A stretch of 64,000 nucleotides of DNA, from assembly GCA_963575745.1 (NCBI GenBank), contig CAUYUJ010022426.1:601947-665946 (forward strand), in the 5' to 3' direction. A program made the position numbers and the translations under genes. This DNA comes from Prorocentrum cordatum (lineage: Eukaryota > Sar > Dinophyceae > Prorocentrales > Prorocentraceae). The notes under the pieces were generated by a model, which was not told the DNA's origin, did no database searches, and worked only from the letters and a program-made list of their open reading frames with translations. Below are positions 11,106-21,762 of this stretch, in pieces; within the stretch, counting starts at the first letter, position 1; every line of letters begins with the position of its first letter.

Positions 11106-11470
11106 CTAGGAAGTGCGTTCCTCGAGCAAGCCAGTAAGACTGCGATCGCCGACGCAGCTGCCGATGCATTCGGCAACTTGCTGAGGGCGTCCCAAGGCGA
11201 GGAACTCCATGAGCTGCCCAGCGACTGCGATGCATCCGACGTCGCCCGAAAGGATGTGCCGCACGCTGCCCTCGGAAAGGTGCCGTTCCAGGGCCGTGCC
11301 GAACGTGTTGAAGGCATGCGCCGTCGCATCAGGGATGCCGATCTCGATCTTCGCCTTCATCAGCATGTCCAGCCACTTATGAAGCTGCTGCGGCGGGTGG
11401 GTCTTTGTCTCGTCTACAATGGCCTCACACATCGTCATAATGCGCTCGGAGTGCTGCTGGGCCGCCCTGG
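11106..11470 (-). CDS. Middle segment of the same large unknown protein (second frame)
   Basis: The frame is open through KSSRAAQQHSERIMTMCEA and continues HKWLDMLMKAKIEIG, LERHLSEGSVRHILSGDVG and LMEFLALGRPQQ to a stop at 11106. It overlaps the end of the upstream frame (stop at 11435). The best join lies in a run of four A at the codons for residues GluIleLys: one more A would give a continuous reading. That pattern suggests a homopolymer sequencing error or a recent indel rather than an intron. Function unknown. Confidence 0.5.
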
Positions 11471-13429
11471 AACTCTTTTGATCTCTTCGAGCTTGGCGGT
11501 GTAGGCGGGGAGCTTATCCATAGCGTCGATCACGGCGCGCCTCGTATCGTTGACCGCGAGGCCACCCGCCTTCGCAGCCCTCAGCGTGTCGGCCACGTCG
11601 TCGTAAAACTCTAAGTGCGAACAGTCGAAGACACAGATGAGGCACCTGAGTGGCTTGAGGGACTCCTGGAGGCAGCTGTGGTACGAGGGGTCAGAGTCGA
11701 CGTCGAGGTCGGTGAGAAAATCCTCTAGCTGGATGGCCGCGGCGACTGCCTGTGAGTTCGGCTTCCCCTCTGCAAGCCTGACCAACGCCTTCAGGATCCT
11801 GCTGAACGCGCCCCGCCAGCGAGACACAACCTCATCGGGTGAACCGACGATCGCATGCATCTCGGGCTGCAGGGGGTCGAACTCAAACGTGGCGGAGAAA
11901 TCGGCTGGAACGAACGACGCGATGACCATGGCTTCCTTGATATGTGCCAACATGGAGCTCGACTGGGTGATGTCTTCCAGCGCGCGAAAAGCAACTGCGA
12001 CCTGCCACTCGATCGGGAACTCGACCTTCGCCTTGACCACTGCCTCGATGTCCTGGATGCGCTCCTCCCGATTGCCGTAGCACGGGAGGCTGTTGAGGGA
12101 GACGGCCCTGCACCGCGCCATCAACGCGAGGTGCTTCTGGATGCGAGTGGCAATCGAGTCGCTGGGGTCAGCGTCAGCCCGTTTTTTGTGCAACTCCCTG
12201 GCCCACCTCTCGCTGACCTTCGTGCACTGGTCCATCAAGGCCTCGATGGGGTCGCACTTCACCAGCTTCTCGAGCGCTGTCTTCTCCTCGGCATCGTTCG
12301 TGTCCCACGTGACCCCGTAGTACTCGTACTTGCCGTCCTGCGGCACGCGTTGCAGGACAGACATGCCGCCAGAAGGCGACCTCTTCGGAGCAGGGCTCCG
12401 AACCGACGCCCCGACGGTGGAGGCAGCCTTGATGGACCTGGGCGGGGATGGCTGCGGATACCGCGGCGCCGAGGAAGCAGCAGCGCCCGCGGCAGACGGT
12501 GCTGCAAGCGTGGGCGCAGGATTGCCCGCAGCCTCATCAATGCAAGGGCCAGCCGCATCTGGGTCATCCTCCTCTTCTCCCTCCTCACCTTCTGCGTCCA
12601 AATCATCGTCTGCAGGGCCACCGTCGCCGTCGTCTGGCGGAACGTCATCACCCCCCAAGTCGAGCTTGGTGATGGTCGTGTTCCGCAGCCTCCTGACGAA
12701 CGCAGAAGTCCACTGCTGCTTGGCCTTCTTGAAAGCGTTGGCGCCCTGTTGCTTGTACATCTGGCCCGAGTGGAGCATATTGAACGTGTCTTTCGAGACG
12801 ATGTGCTCTTTCACCAGCTCGTATCTGACGCCCTTGACCTTGGTCAGTGCCCCTGGGTGCGCGGCCCGCAGGTCAGCAGAAGGCAGCAGCGTCTGCGTCA
12901 GCTTCAGCTCCTTGAAGCTCTTCCCCGACTCGGATTCGATGGTCGACTTCAGGTGGCCATCCCAAGTCTCGATGAGTCTGAGCTTGTGCGATTCCTGTCC
13001 AACTACCTGCTCAGTCTCCATCGTCTTCTCACCGAGGTGCTTCTGGATCCTGATGGTGTTGACCTTACTGAACAGCTGATCGCTGGACGGCTCTGTGTTG
13101 CATTTCTGAATGACCTCCTCGAGCGTCCCCTCGCCGTCGAAGTTGCCCCACGCAAAGGTGGCATGGCACTCGGCGCAGGCAGCCTTGCCACTGAGCATCA
13201 CCTCCTTGCACGCGTTCCTGGAGCAACTGACCTTCTTATTGGGACCTCGCCTCCTGGTGGCCCCATCTCCTGCCGCGGTGGACGCGCCTGCCAGGCTGAC
13301 TGCCTTGGAGGCAGACGGCGCAGTCGACACCTTCGTAATCGTCTTCTGGGCGGGGGTGTGTGCTGCCGCGTGCGCAGCCAGCGCCCCAGGTGTCAAGCGC
13401 GGCGGCTTGGCGCCCCGCCTCGATGACAT
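11435..13429 (-). CDS. Large unknown protein, N-terminal 664 residues
   Basis: The start ATG at 13429 lies 13 bases after a strong trans-splice acceptor (TTTTCTCCTCAG), so I prefer MSSRRGAKPPRL to earlier starts in the same frame. Residues of about 1-60 are basic and disordered. Next is a compact Cys-rich segment with CSRNAC and then CAEC about 15 residues later, a possible zinc site. A mixed alpha/beta region carries KVSFK-like charged stretches. An acidic linker follows (DDVPPDDGDGG, EGEEGEEEDDPD), then a Pro/Ser linker and a long helical half (WDTNDAEEKTALEKLVK; SRWRGAFSRILKALVRL). The frame ends at 11435, but coding sequence continues in other frames to 10114. Total coding potential is near 1100 residues. 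I do not recognise the family. The layout suggests a nuclear or scaffold protein, but that is a guess. Confidence 0.65.
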   Translation of the reverse strand: MSSRRGAKPPRLTPGALAAHAAAHTPAQKTITKVSTAPSASKAVSLAGASTAAGDGATRRRGPNKKVSCSRNACKEVMLSGKAACAECHATFAWGNFDGEGTLEEVIQKCNTEPSSDQLFSKVNTIRIQKHLGEKTMETEQVVGQESHKLRLIETWDGHLKSTIESESGKSFKELKLTQTLLPSADLRAAHPGALTKVKGVRYELVKEHIVSKDTFNMLHSGQMYKQQGANAFKKAKQQWTSAFVRRLRNTTITKLDLGGDDVPPDDGDGGPADDDLDAEGEEGEEEDDPDAAGPCIDEAAGNPAPTLAAPSAAGAAASSAPRYPQPSPPRSIKAASTVGASVRSPAPKRSPSGGMSVLQRVPQDGKYEYYGVTWDTNDAEEKTALEKLVKCDPIEALMDQCTKVSERWARELHKKRADADPSDSIATRIQKHLALMARCRAVSLNSLPCYGNREERIQDIEAVVKAKVEFPIEWQVAVAFRALEDITQSSSMLAHIKEAMVIASFVPADFSATFEFDPLQPEMHAIVGSPDEVVSRWRGAFSRILKALVRLAEGKPNSQAVAAAIQLEDFLTDLDVDSDPSYHSCLQESLKPLRCLICVFDCSHLEFYDDVADTLRAAKAGGLAVNDTRRAVIDAMDKLPAYTAKLEEIKRVPGRPSSTPSAL

Positions 13430-13442
13430 GGCGAGACACAGA

Positions 13443-13461
13443 CTGAGGAGAAAACAAGAAG
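13443..13461 (-). promoter_or_regulatory. Probable spliced-leader trans-splice acceptor
   Basis: The minus strand reads CTTCTTGTTTTCTCCTCAG immediately followed by a 13-base leader and the ATG at 13429. A pyrimidine tract ending in CAG directly before a start codon is what a dinoflagellate trans-splice acceptor needs. Confidence 0.6.
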
Positions 13462-13639
13462 CGCAGGTTCGTAAACTGACCGTGGGCAATGGCATCTCAA
13501 GACAGCACGGCCACTTGCCGCAATGCTGATGCAAAACGGCGGCACAACAATTGCACATACTATCGCTGATGGCCTCCTGGGGCCGACGAGTCGAAGTCTT
13601 AGGTTTAAGCGACTCGTCAACAGCAATATGGTTTTGACG

Positions 13640-13850
13640 GAAGCCTCAACCCAAGACGGCCCACATGACCCCCAAGATGGTACCATGACGGCCCATGAGG
13701 CCACCAATCCAAGAGGGTCCCAAGATGGCCCGAGAGGGCCCCAAGACGGCCCAAGATGACCCCAAGAGATCCCCAAGAGATCCCCAATATGGCCCCAAGA
13801 TGGCCCCAAGAGGGTCCCAAGATGGCCCCAAGAGATCCCCAGTCCCCATC
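13640..13850 (+). repeat. 10-bp periodic CCAAGATGGC repeat
   Basis: About twenty degenerate copies of the 10-base word, plus orientation, in the upstream flank of the 13.4-kb gene. It is followed at 13866-13945 by a TG/TGCG microsatellite. Confidence 0.8.
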
Positions 13851-14411
13851 CACTTCCCCGATCCAGGCATGTGTGTGCGTGCGAGCGTGTGCGTGCGCGT
13901 GTTAGCGTGTGCGCGTGTGTGCGTGTGTGTGTGTGTGCAGTGTCTGAATTCTGTGCCCATGAAGAAGGATGAGGGGGCTGGAGGTGCGTCGAGCGTCCCC
14001 GAATTGCGGCTAGCACAGCATCGAAATAGGAGGCGGAGTGGAAAGAGTGATAGACATGTTGGCGCGGAGGGAAGTATGGCCAAGTATGAAGGGCCTGGAG
14101 GGTGGCTAAAGGAATAAACGATGAGGAGCCACACAGGTTTGGATTTTCGAACGTTCGAGCCCCGAGTGCAAGCCGATGCCAGCCGATCCATGGCGGGCCA
14201 GCTGCCAAACTGCAGCGGATATTCACTTGAGCTGCGGCCAAGAAAAACTAGAAGCCAGCAGCCCGCGCCGAATATACTGAAACAGCCGATGCGATGCGGC
14301 TGCGAGGAGAGGCCTCTTCGGAAGTCGCACGTGGTGCGCGATGGCGAGAGTTGCTGGCTGGGCGCCCCCGAAGGCCTATTAGCTTAGCTGCGACTTGCAA
14401 GCTGGCCAAAC
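13851..14411. other. Intergenic sequence without recognisable gene
   Basis: TG-rich microsatellite at 13866-13945, then mixed non-repetitive sequence up to the stop codon of the HU-like gene. Weak open frames exist on both strands but none has support. Confidence 0.6.
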
Positions 14412-15182
14412 TCAGCTGGAACTGACTGCGGAGATAATCGATGGCGAGGACTGCCCACTCGGCACGTCCGCATCGCTCAGCACGGAGGAAGCAGGGAGCG
14501 ACGGGCTCTGCAGCGGGAGTCCGAGCCAGGCCCTGGACACAGGCGTGCACGGCGCTATGTCCATGTCAGGGCGGAGCACGCCGTTCGGGAGGTTGATCAC
14601 CGTCGGCGTCACGTCCTTCGTCTTCAGAACCTTCCTCACCCACTGGGCCTTGAAAGTGACCTCGGGCTTCACCAGGCGGACGTTGTCACTGTGCACCTTC
14701 ATCGCCTTGGCGCTGGACTTGAGGACCTTCGCCTCGTCCTTGCTGGTGGCGCCAAGTGACTGCTCCACCATGTTGATGGTGAGGAAGTTCGGGATGATGA
14801 CCTTGCCGTGGCTGGCCTGCAGGACCCTCGCCACGGCACTCGGCAGCTCGTCGATCATCCCCGCTGCCACTGAGTTGTGCACGCCGAGCTTCTGGGCCAG
14901 CTCCTGCGCCAAGAGCTTGCCGTAGTTGCGCGGCGCGGCCTTCGCCCTGGGCTGCAGCGGCGGGGCCGCGGGCGCGGGGCCATCCGCCGAGCCTGGCGGG
15001 CCCTGGGAGTCGACGGGCGGCGGGTCCGCGGCTCCGCCGTGGCCGCCGAGCTCAGCCTGCGAGGAGCCCGCGGCGACGGGGCCCACAGCGCCCCGAGGGG
15101 AGCTCGCCATGTCGAAGTCGTTGCTGTCGGACACGGCAACCATCACCCTGTTGTACTCGTTCTTGTCCATGGCCGCCTGCAT
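14412..15182 (-). CDS. Candidate HU/HCc-like DNA-binding protein, 256 aa
   Basis: The ATG at 15182 is preceded by TCCGACTTTCAG, a plausible splice acceptor about 35 bases upstream. Residues 1-85 are low-complexity (Pro, Ala, Gly), as in a disordered tail. Residues of about 87-185 fit the order of an HU fold: helix (YGKLLAQELAQKLGV), longer helix (VAAGMIDELPSAVARVLQ), a strand starting GKVIIPNFLTI, a Lys-rich arm region (SKDEAKVLKSSAKAMKV) and closing strand and helix (VRLVKPEVTFKAQWVRKV). HU proteins have G-K-(V/F)-x-(L/I)-P at the same place. Dinoflagellates use HU-like basic proteins (HLP/HCc) in their histone-poor chromatin, so the family is expected here. Against it: the classic arm tip is not obvious, and the C-terminal 50 residues look like an unspliced tail. 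The fold match is by eye only. Confidence 0.45.
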   Translation of the reverse strand: MQAAMDKNEYNRVMVAVSDSNDFDMASSPRGAVGPVAAGSSQAELGGHGGAADPPPVDSQGPPGSADGPAPAAPPLQPRAKAAPRNYGKLLAQELAQKLGVHNSVAAGMIDELPSAVARVLQASHGKVIIPNFLTINMVEQSLGATSKDEAKVLKSSAKAMKVHSDNVRLVKPEVTFKAQWVRKVLKTKDVTPTVINLPNGVLRPDMDIAPCTPVSRAWLGLPLQSPSLPASSVLSDADVPSGQSSPSIISAVSSS

Positions 15183-17708
15183 GGCGCCTGCTCGCGAGCC
15201 CGAAAGCCCGATGTCTGAAAGTCGGATGGCGCAAACGCACCTCGCAACAGATGGGCCGCCACGCCCTGCCAGCCTCGGCGAATTGAGCCTAAATGGCAAC
15301 GGCGAGGTCGGGGCTGGGCCCGAGATCAGAGAGAAAGGGGAGGCGCGCTCTGCCCCTCCGACGTCGGGGCCTCGGGGCAGGGCTGACCCCTTCGGGGAAC
15401 GGGCCCGCGGGGGGCGCGATCCGGCATCCGCCGAGGCGCAGGCCGCGCGGAGGCGGAGGGGGGAGATTGATGTTGCATAGTGAGGGGGCGGGGCGAAGAC
15501 GGCCAAACATTTCTGCCGCGATTGCCCTCATCGCTCGCGCCTGCGCTACCCCCGCCCCGCTGCTACCAGTCGGCCAGGGGGGGGGGTGGGGAACGCGCTA
15601 TTCCCCGAACAGTGCCTGCACGCATGCATGCATGTTGGCCTCCGAACGACGCTTGCAACTTGCACTTAGCCTGCCCCCGCGCCCTGGCTCACCGCAAACA
15701 GCGCTTGCACTGAGGCATGGTTTCCCGACCGAGCAACGCCTCCACATATGGCATATGGTTGCACGCATGCCCGCACGCAGGCCGCCACATTCCCATACAG
15801 TGCTTGCAGCTGGCGCGCTGGTGCAGGGATCGACGCTAGGAGAGCCCCCATGGGAGCGTCTGCGAAGCTCTTCATCCCTCCCCTCTCCTCCACATGCCCT
15901 TGCCAGTCCCCCCCCCGTCCTGCGCCTCCCCCTCCTCGCACCTCCCCCTCTCGCTCCCTCTACCCTAAGACGGCCCCGCGAGGCCTCAAAGACAAGCGGC
16001 CTCGTCGCTACCGCGATCGGTCCACCGCGCCCAAGCCCAGCCCACGGGGCCATGACGATAACTCGTAAGGTAGTACTGCCCCCTGGCAACACTCTCAGAT
16101 TGCAGGTGCGTATCCCTGGGACGCACCGTCGAATCGAAACCCCCAGCTACCCGACCCACTTGGGGCAACGACGCTGCAAACATGAATCGCAACAGATGCT
16201 GGGGCGCACGAGGGGCCCCATGGCGGGGGTCAGAGAGGAGGGGGCACAGGAGAGAGTCTGCACAGACATTGTTGTGATTATTGTTGTTACTAGCGGTCTT
16301 GTTCTTAACTAATCGCCTGACTCGTTCTGGTTATTGTTATTGTTATTGCATTGTTCTTGTGATTTGTAGTGCTGCTATGCTGTGGTTGCTTTGCTATTGC
16401 TGTTAGGGCACACCGTTGTTTGTTCTGTTCAAGACCAGAGAGCCCGCCAGCAATCAGGCGGCGCCGTCTCCGCGCTCGTCTGGCGCGCCGCCGCCCCGAG
16501 GCGGGGCGTCGCCTGCTGCGGCGCCCACAGGGCTCGGACCGAGAAAACGCAAGGCATTGGTCCGATCCCCCGCGCATCCAAACGATGCGCTGACTGATGA
16601 AGGCGCCTCGCCCAGCAGTCGCGGGTAACCCGCCTCTGCTGAGCTGCGCCCTCTCGCTGGAAACGGCGGGCGCAGTCGTGGCAGACCGACTGCTGAGGCG
16701 GGCCGCGACCATGAGGGTCGGCCCTGCCAGCGAAGCCAGAGTCGCCGCGCTGGCCTTGAGCGCCGCCTGGACGCGTTGCCTCAAAGAACCGAAGTCGAGC
16801 GGCGAAGCCGCGCTCGCATTGCAACCTGCTCTGGTGGCCACGCACTGCACCGACGATGAATGGATCCACCCGTTCCCCCCCCATGACTATCCATCCTAGC
16901 CTAATGTCCCCAGTGTGCGGCGCGGGGTGACGGGTCCACTCCACCCCGCCCCACCCCGCTAGATACGAGAAATCATGAGGCTGCGACGCTGCAGCGGTCC
17001 GCTGTGTGACGGCACACTATTGCCGTCCTGCGCCTTGCGCAAGGCAATGGGCAGGTTCGCTAAAAAAAAACAACGAACATCGAGAGCCGCTGAGGCCACG
17101 GAATGCCCACTCATGTTAACTGAACCTCAAATGCACCCGTTTAGTTTTAGTTCAGTTCGGTCCCAGACAGTTCCAGTTGAATGGGGCCCCAAACATCTTG
17201 CGCGTTGCATGACATTTACGCGCCCCCACAATTGCGGACCTGAACGGGGGGGGTGGGCAAGCGGGCTGCTAAAGGAACATTGCGCGTTCAGCCCCCTCCG
17301 TGCCTGGTCGGGCGCGAGTCGTCCGGCCCCCTCAGTGTTAGGTGGGGGGTGAGTCGTTCGGGCCCCTCCGTGTTCAGTCGGAAGTGAGCCATTCGGCCCC
17401 CGATAACCCGACCATGCATTAAGTTGAGGTGATTGGACCCATCGCAAAAATGATTCCGATAGTTCCGTCGTAAGTTACTTTGAGTTAGGACAATCGCGCA
17501 CATTAGTTAACTCGGCCTTGTATGCGTATCGGCTTGGGCACGGGCCGTATTTTGCGCGATGTCAGCCTGGGACACGTCGGACATCGGCGTGGGCCCCCAT
17601 TGGGCGCAGTTGATGGCGTTGGCGTGTTTTCCTGTGGGTTGGCTATCGGTTGGCGGCCCATTGGGACACAAGTTTCCAACCATTGGGGCATCTGCCTGGG
17701 CATGCTTG
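15183..17708. other. Non-coding stretch with short repeats
   Basis: The first 250 bases may be 5' flank of the HU-like gene. Around 15600-15820 there are about four loose copies of a motif containing CAGCGCTTGCA and GCACGCATGC. 16300-16400 is T/G-rich (TTGTTATTG repeats). 17280-17400 has three loose copies of a motif containing TTCGGCCCCTC. I find no frame with gene-like content. Confidence 0.6.
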
Positions 17709-17812
17709 TAAGTATGGGCGTAGCCCGAATTTGTTTCTCGCCAAGTAAACGGACTGCACTGACCCAACCGAACTGACTGAACTGACGGGTCGCATCGGTT
17801 AGGGGGCGTTTT
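17709..17812 (-). repeat. Dispersed repeat P1, first copy
   Basis: Read on the minus strand it matches 21663-21762 on the plus strand: AAAACGCCC..CCTAAC, CAGTTCAGTCAGT, GTTTACTT..CGAGAAAC and AATTCGGG.TACGCCC occur in the same order. In the 21.6-kb copy it directly follows P2. Here P2 lies about 1.04 kb away, beyond a satellite array. Confidence 0.65.
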
Positions 17813-17814
17813 AT

Positions 17815-18740
17815 TCTCGGCGGCCGAGAACGCCAATTATGGCGCACCCAATAAGGGGGGTGCGTTTCACTTTCGGCGACCGAGGGCGCAACCAATCGGA
17901 GGACGTTGAGGTATCCGCGGCCGAGGGCGCAACCTATGGCGCAGCCAATCGGATGACGTTTAAGTATCCGCGGCCGAGGGCGCAACCTATGGCGCAACCC
18001 AAGGGGGGCGTTGAACTCTCGGCGGCCGAGGGCACAACCTATGGCACAACCTTAGGAGGACGTTTAATTCTTGGCGGCCGAGGACGCAACCTATGTCGCA
18101 ACCACGTGGGAGGGCGTTGTCCTCTGCTGTCGAAGGCACAACCTATGGTGCAACAAATAGGAGGACATGGTATTCTCGGCTTCCGCGCGCGCAACCTTGG
18201 GCGCAACCAATGGGGTGGTGTGTGAAGGGTGGGTGGGGGGGGGGGGTTCATATCGGCGGCCAAGGGCGCAACCAACACGAGGGCGTTGGTTTTCTCGGCG
18301 GCCGCGGGCGCAACCGACGGCGCAACCAATGGGGGCGCCTTTCTCCTCGGCGGCCGAAAGCGCGGCCGATGGCCCAACCCCTGCGCTTCATCTCCCGCGG
18401 CCGAAAGCGCAACCTATGGCGCAACCAAGAGGGCGTTTGATTCTCGGCTGCCGATGGCGCAGCGCATGGCGCAACCGCTCGATGGGCGTTTTGTTCTCGG
18501 CGGCCGAGGGCGCAACATATGGCGCAATCACTCGGAGGACGTTTGATTCTCGGCGGCCGAGTGCGCAACCCGCGGCCCAATCAACAAGAGGACGTTTAAG
18601 CCTCGGCGGCCGATGGCGCAAACATGTGGAGCAACCAATGGGGTCGGGGGCGTTTAAGCCTCGTCGGCCGAGGGTGTAAATCATGGCGAAACAAGTCTGA
18701 AGCAGTTGCATCTTCGGCGGTTCAAGGCGCAACCCATGGC
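17815..18740 (-). repeat. Satellite array of about 17 units of 50-57 bp
   Basis: Each unit contains CGGCCGAGGGCGCAACC followed by (T)ATGGCGCAACC and a GAGGACGTTTGATTCTCGG-like segment. Units are degenerate, and spacing between CGGCCGA motifs is mostly 50-57 bases. Frames across it produce ATYGATN-like peptides on the plus strand that are repeat translations. The array sits between the repeat pieces P1 and P2, which are adjacent in another copy at 21.6 kb. Confidence 0.85.
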
Positions 18741-18849
18741 GCAGCCGATGGCGACGACGCCGAGGAGCAGCACCGCCACCGCGACGGCACTCGGGGCGAC
18801 GACGACTTCGCTGACGGTGCCCAGACTGGCTGTACATCGGCATGCGGGC

Positions 18850-18901
18850 GGCGCCGCGCCCGATGCACGCTCGCCATTTGGGCTGGCCGCGGGGCCCGAG
18901 C
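18850..18901 (-). repeat. Dispersed repeat P2, first copy
   Basis: The minus strand reads GGCCCCGCGGCCAGCCC, then AATGGCGAGCG and ATCGGGCG, matching 21604-21653 on the plus strand. Confidence 0.6.
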
Positions 18902-20999
18902 TGTCCTGCGATGGCGCGCGCGCGCTCAGGTGCCCCCCCCCCCACCCCACCCCAAAAAAAAAAAAGATGCCACACGGTGCCATCTGGGATATCGGCTCGA
19001 GGCCCGTGGGATACCGCTGTGGGGCTGTAGGTAGGAACTTTGAGCTTTCTCGGCGTAGGTTCGCACGTGTCGGATATCGCCTGGTGGCCCGATGGACGCC
19101 CGAGCATCGGCTGGCTCCTCGTGCGCAAAATCGGAAGGCGCATATGATGGTGGATGCGTTGGTTTTCCCGCGGCTGTTGGTTCGCTTCCGTTGTATCCGA
19201 TCGGGGCAATCTGACGACAAGTTCGGGGCTCGTCGGATGTCGGAGGGGGGGGGGGGGGGGGGGGGGGGCGCTTGGAGATCGGATGGGGGTGTCGGGTGTC
19301 TCGGCCGAGAGATCTGGTGATATCGGTTGGGCTATCGACTGGGCAATGATTGGCCATCGGGGGGAAGTTCAAATAGCAGGCCGATGCGCTCGGCATGCCG
19401 CCTTCCTGTTTTGACGCCGCTTCGGGGCGCGCGGGGGGGCGGGGGGGAGACTCTGGGGGCGCCCGCGTGCCCGCCTGGAGTTCCTGGCGGGCCCGTCGGC
19501 GCCTCGGCGGCACGCGCGCCCCCGCCCGCCAACAACAAAACAGCGCAGTGGCGGAGGCGCGCGGCCGCATATCTCCCCGCCAGCTGGCCGCGCCCGAACA
19601 CCCATCCACCCGCGCCCACCCGCCCCCGAAATTCGCCGCGACGGCTGCCCCCCTCGCACCCCCCCCCCCCCCCCCCCCCCCCCCCACCCCCCCCCCCCCC
19701 CCGCCCCCCATCCATTCCCGCATTGGCGACGAACGGAATGATACGACGGGTGCCCGCCCTAATTTCACGACTCAACAGCAAGAAGGGTCGCCCCCCCCCC
19801 CCCCCCAAGGGTCGCCCACCCCTCCTCCCCCCCACCCCCCCCCCCCCCCCCACCCTCACCCCCCAGCGCGCGCAATCCAAGGCGCTGGCGGCGCTGGGTC
19901 GCAGATGCGCAGCCGCGCTTCCCGCGAGAGACCCAGCGCGAAGCTATGCGCGGTCGCGCTGGGGCGGGCGGGCGATGGGGGGGGGCGCGGAACCTGGGCC
20001 GCGGCGGGCGCCGCTCGCCGAGGGGTCGCGCAACGCAGTGGGCGATCGGGCGAGCGCGTGGCGACCGCGCGGCGGCCGCCAGGCAGGCCGCCGCAGCGGG
20101 CATCGGACGCCACGCGCCGCGTCGCCATTCACGATGGTGCGGCGCTGCACGAGCCCGCCCTCGATGAGCCAATGCGCGCCGCCGCCCAGCTGCGCCCACT
20201 GCGCCGCCGCTGCCCACGCGCCGCGGGAGCATTCGCGAACGATGGCGCGCGGCAGGCACCGAACGACGCGGGGTCGCGCGAGCGCCGCCGCGGCCGACGC
20301 GCTGGGCCGCGGGCGCGGAGCGCGACAAGAAGAATGAGCGCGACAAGGCCGCGCGCAATTTTGCCCGTCGGGCAGCTCGCGCGCCGCAACTCCACGAAAC
20401 TCAGGGGCGGCGAAGGATTTGGCCTCAGCCTGCGCGATGGCCCCCGCGCGAGGCGGCCGGGAGGCCGCCCGTCGGGGATGCAAAAAACCGCGCGCTGGCG
20501 GCGACCGCGAAAAAACCGTAAAACTTGACTGGGCAGGGCCAAAAGAGAAAAATCCGCGCCAGGTGCGGCGCGATGATGCTTGCGGGGGGTGGGTTGGGGG
20601 TCGCGGGGGGCGGGCGAGAAAGGAAAGGGGGGGGGTCGTAGCGCTCACGGCGCTGGCGGGGCGTGGCGAGGGGTGGGGGGGGGGGGGGGGGGGGGGTGGG
20701 GGGGGGGGGGGGGGGGGGGGGTGGGGGGGGGGGGGGGGGGGGGGGGGGGGAGGGTTCCGGCGCGCGCAGTGGAGGAGGTCGTGCTGGGGGGGGGGGGCGT
20801 GAGGGGGGGGGGGGTGGACTTAGCGCGCGCGGGAGAGGTCGCGGTGTACTTAGCGCGTTCGCGCGACAAGTGTGGCACAGCGCATTCAGTGCATCGGGCG
20901 TAGTGCGCCACGCGTAGTGCGCAGCGTGATCGACCCCTCGGGTGCAGCGCAGGGCGGTATAGTTTGCAACGCCGACCCGTACGCATCGCCCTTCTGCAC
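18902..20999. other. Low-complexity G/C-rich region without recognisable gene
   Basis: It contains homopolymer tracts at 19244-19268 (G), 19659-19716 (C with few interruptions), 19791-19806 and 19829-19850 (C), and 20675-20753 (about 79 bases, all G but two or three). Between them are Arg/Ala/Pro-coding GC-rich sequences on all frames. Frames of up to 377 codons exist here but have no recognisable motif and reflect composition only. Confidence 0.7.
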
Positions 21000-21190
21000 G
21001 TATAGTTGTTGTATAGTTTTTTTGCAGTTTTTTTGTAGTTTTTTTTTGTAGTTTTTTTGTAGTTTTAAAACATCGCGGAGCAAATCTAATTAGATTTGAT
21101 AGTTAACTAATAAAAAACTAATAGTTTACTAGCAATTTTTTTCAGACCCCCCCTCGCTAACATGTATAGAGCAACTACCTGAAAACTATA
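21000..21190. repeat. AT-rich island with TTTTTTTGTAG units
   Basis: The only strongly AT-rich stretch in the window. It has four or five units of T6-9 followed by GTAG or GCAG, then TTTAAAACATCG and AATCTAATTAGATTTG (an inverted pair), ending in TTTTTTTCAGA. It could be the tail of a retroposed element or a replication- or matrix-attachment-like region; the sequence does not decide. Confidence 0.6.
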
Positions 21191-21603
21191 CCCTTGGTTT
21201 TGAACGCGCATGGTCTGGTTTCGGGGCACTACGCCCGCGGGCTGCGCGCCTCCTGCCCGATGCGGCGAGCCGTTCGACGTCCGCGCTCAGGAAGTGTCCG
21301 TTCACCCAAGGGCACCATCGGCGTGCGCTGGGGCGCCGTGGCCTATCGCGCGGCCAGTGCGCTGCCCGAGGCTGCGGGGGACAGGCGCCCCGCCCGCGGC
21401 CAAGCTTCGCGGTGCCCGCGCGCTCGAGTGCCCGTGGCCGCGCGGAGGCTGCGCGGCGGCCGCGCGGCGCTGACGTTGGCAAATGGCGCCAGCGACGCAG
21501 CGCGACTGGCGGCCGCGCGCGGCACGGCCGCGCGCGCCAAGAAGCGCCACTCCGATTCCGCGCGCGCACCCCTTGATTGTCTCAATCACAAGGCGGCCCG
21601 CAG

Positions 21604-21762
21604 CTGGGGCCCCGCGGCCAGCCCAAACGGCGAGCGCAAATCGGGCGTAGCCCCGTCGAGAAAAAAACGCCCGCCTAACAAGTGCGGCGAGACAGCTCAG
21701 TCAGTGCAGCCCCGTCGGCTCAGGCAGTTTACTTCGCAAGAAACGAATTCGGGATACGCCCG
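21604..21762 (+). repeat. Dispersed repeat P2-P1, contiguous copy
   Basis: P2 (21604-21653) is followed within about ten bases by P1 (21663-21762). The inverted counterpart at 17709-18901 has the same two pieces separated by the 50-57-bp satellite. The junction here, GTCGAGAAAAAAACGCCC, resembles the satellite unit, so the array may have grown from it. Confidence 0.6.

Noticed and set aside
19327-20528. Overlapping frames of 336 and 377 codons
   Set aside because: Arg/Ala/Pro-rich in every frame because the DNA is extremely GC-rich and contains C homopolymers; no motif.
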